Shown here piece after piece: positions 28,228-29,903 of a stretch of 29,903 bases of DNA. Source of the DNA: Mucidula mucida (lineage: Eukaryota; Basidiomycota; Agaricomycetes; Agaricales; Physalacriaceae); the NCBI GenBank assembly GCA_015501055.1, contig JADNYV010000425.1:1-29903 (forward strand), written 5' to 3'. Both the position numbers and the translations under genes were made by a program. Under the pieces are notes generated by a model, which was not told the DNA's origin, did no database searches, and saw only the letters and a program-made list of their open reading frames with translations. Every line of letters begins with the position of its first letter. Position 1 is the stretch's first letter.

Positions 28228-29903
28228 ATGACAGCCCGCAAGCCATACAACGGTTCGAGGCGCAAGTTGGTCATCGCATTCGATATTGGGACAACCTACT
28301 CCGGAGTCTCGTTCTCCATCTTGGATCCCGGTATTCCGCCTGTTATCCAAGGAGTTCACAAGTACGTGCTTTCTCTTAATTTCCTTTGGCGAGTGGTGTT
28401 ATTATTGTGCGGTGTTTATAGGTTTCCCGCACAGCAGGAAGTTGGCGGCGCCAAGATTCCGAGTGTTATCTACTATGACAACGAAGGCAATGTACGGGCT
28501 ATAGGCGCAGAAGCGGTCGACAATGCATTCCAGGACGAGACTGAGGACGAGGGCTATTATCAAGGCGGAATGGTATCTTTCTATCCCTTCACACATCAAT
28601 TTATAGACTGATGCGCAAAATAGGTTCAAGCTCCATCTCCGCCCGAAGACCCTGCACGCAAGTCATCTCACAGATGCCGACATCCCCCTCTCCCGGCTGG
28701 GAAACGTGTCGTTGATGTGTTTGCGGATTTCATGCGATACCTTTTCCAGTGTACGAAGGAATATATCATCAACATGTCACCGACGGGACTCTTATTCTGG
28801 TCATCTATCGAAGAACAATATCGACTTCGTTCTCGCCCACCCGAACGGCTGGGAAGGAGCTCAGCAGGCCATCATGCGCCAAGCGGCTGTTTTAGGTGGT
28901 CTGGTAGACGATGAGAACGCTCAAGAGCGAGTGCAGTTTGTCACGGAAGGCGAAGCCAGCCTACACTACTGTATTGCTAAGGGTGCTTTCAACGGTTCTC
29001 AGACGGTCAGCTTTCTTCCCCAGTACATTGAATCAACAACCTGACAAAGCCACAGCTGAAGAAGGGTGTTGTTATCGTCGATGCCGGAGGAGGTACCATC
29101 GATCTCAGCGCGTATCGAAAACAACCTTCAGGTGGTTACGAAGAAATAGCACCTACTCAATGTCAGTTCATACTACCTGTGGTTTTCAAGCTGGACGACT
29201 GATATTCAACCAACGTTTAGGTCACCTTCAAGGCTCAATTTTTGTTACGCGCCGTTGTCGTGTGCACATCGAAAGTTAGTAGCAGTGTTTATTGCGTGCT
29301 TCGTCTCAGTACTTATCCCGCGACAGAGGTTCTGGAGGGCACTCGATTTGGAAATCCGGACGACCTTTCGCACATCACAGACACATTCGACAAATCCACG
29401 AAGATGTCCTTCCGAAGCGCGACTACCTCGCTGTTCATACGCTTTGGATCCGTCAGAGATAGGGAGCCCAGAGCTGGTATCTCAAACGGACGAATGAAAC
29501 TTGATGGGTCTGTTCATTGCTTTCCTTCTTCGTTCCTTACGACTCACTATGGTGGATAGGGCCGTTGTTGAACGATTCTTCGAGCCTTCGCTGTCCACCA
29601 TCGTCGAAGGTGTTCGAGCACAAATGAGAGATGCCACTACTCCGATCACGGCGAGTCACTCTGTCTTCCTGCTCACCGAACCCCATTGATACATATTGCC
29701 AACGCGCAGACTGTTGTGATCGTTGGCGGCTTTTCTGCAAATGAATGGCTTTTTGTAGCTTGCAAACACCCTTCAGAGTGACCAGGTGACAGTCTGTCGC
29801 CCGGACGGGTTTGTGTAAGTTTTGCGATATATGAATGACACATTTTGACTGATTTCCCAAAAAGTAATAAGGCTTGTTGCCGATGGCGCAGTATCGTTCT
29901 ATA
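28228..29903 (+). pseudogene. Hsp70-like (HSPA12-type) pseudogene, cut by the window end
   Basis: From ATG 28228 the first exon gives KLVIAFDIGTTYSGVSFSIL, the phosphate-1 loop of Hsp70/actin ATPases. A 60-nt intron (28362-28421) follows, then FPAQQEVGGAKIPSVIYYDNEG. Later parts are FKLHLRPKTLHASHL, VFADFMRYLFQCTKEYI, NIDFVLAHPNGWEGAQQ, FVTEGEASLHYCI, VVIVDAGGGTIDLSAY (phosphate-2 loop), RFGNPDDLSHITDTFDKSTKMSF, FFEPSLSTIVEGVRAQMRDATTPIT and TVVIVGGFSANEWLF. Introns lie at about 29162-29220, 29508-29559 and 29651-29709, the last with a GC donor (GCGAGT). Single-base indels break the frame near 28560, 28690, 28811, twice near 29753-29770, and near 29871. Each conserved block survives in some frame, so the loss is recent. 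It resembles the split copy at 19.4-20.1 kb in exons and introns. Confidence 0.88.

Noticed and set aside
28228..29903. A functional Hsp70-like gene
   Set aside because: Six or so single-base indels in conserved blocks cannot be removed by introns. It is a recent pseudogene unless the assembly has many errors here.

Overview
This window is nuclear DNA of a filamentous fungus, almost certainly a mushroom-forming basidiomycete (Agaricomycetes). The signs are 46-60 nt introns, a DUF6535 protein, an HSPA12-type Hsp70-like family, a conserved coiled-coil protein family known to me only from Agaricomycetes, and chromodomain Ty3/gypsy elements. About 60% of it (1.8-19.4 kb) is a nest of transposable elements. 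Most other loci are decayed, and the one clearly intact gene is an Hsp110 chaperone.

Layout. (1) 1-886, minus strand: 3' part of a DUF6535 gene with a frameshift. (2) 1840-7751, minus: a complete but dead chromodomain Ty3/gypsy element (here Element 1). It has ~530-bp LTRs, the 5-bp target duplication CTCCC, a polypurine tract, and a primer site complementary to its own predicted mRNA 5' end, as in Tf1-type self-priming. (3) 7977-8358 and 19393-20133, minus: two halves of one Hsp70-like gene. (4) 8359-19392, minus: an ~11-kb second gypsy element (Element 2) that splits that gene. Its LTRs are 18931-19392 and 8359-9375, and it carries gag, protease, RT-RNase H, integrase and a third ORF of unknown function. 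(5) Later insertions lie inside Element 2: a 525-bp hAT-like MITE in its 3' LTR, a 244-bp TA-flanked MITE in its integrase, and two solo LTRs of the Element 1 family (15596-16123 and 18360-18889). (6) 20962-23502, plus: a five-exon Hsp110/SSE1 gene with a stepped array of heat-shock-element half-sites upstream. (7) 24.1-25.9 kb, plus: a C2H2 zinc-finger gene with a decayed 3' end and a remnant of a second copy. (8) 26491-27974, plus: a coiled-coil protein gene with one frameshift. (9) 28228 to the window end, plus: a second Hsp70-like pseudogene, close to the split copy in DNA and in inverted orientation.

The insertions give a relative history. Element 2 landed in an Hsp70-like gene. Element 1-family copies and two MITEs then landed in Element 2. 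Both elements were inactivated, largely by changes of the CpG-to-TpG/CpA and C-to-T/G-to-A kind (TGA stops, a D-to-N in the RT active site, an E-to-K in the integrase active site). No RNA gene and no CRISPR array was seen. I found no wholly new system; the strongest points are the self-primer of Element 1, the empty-site proof for the hAT-like MITE, the split Hsp70-like gene and the stepped heat shock element.
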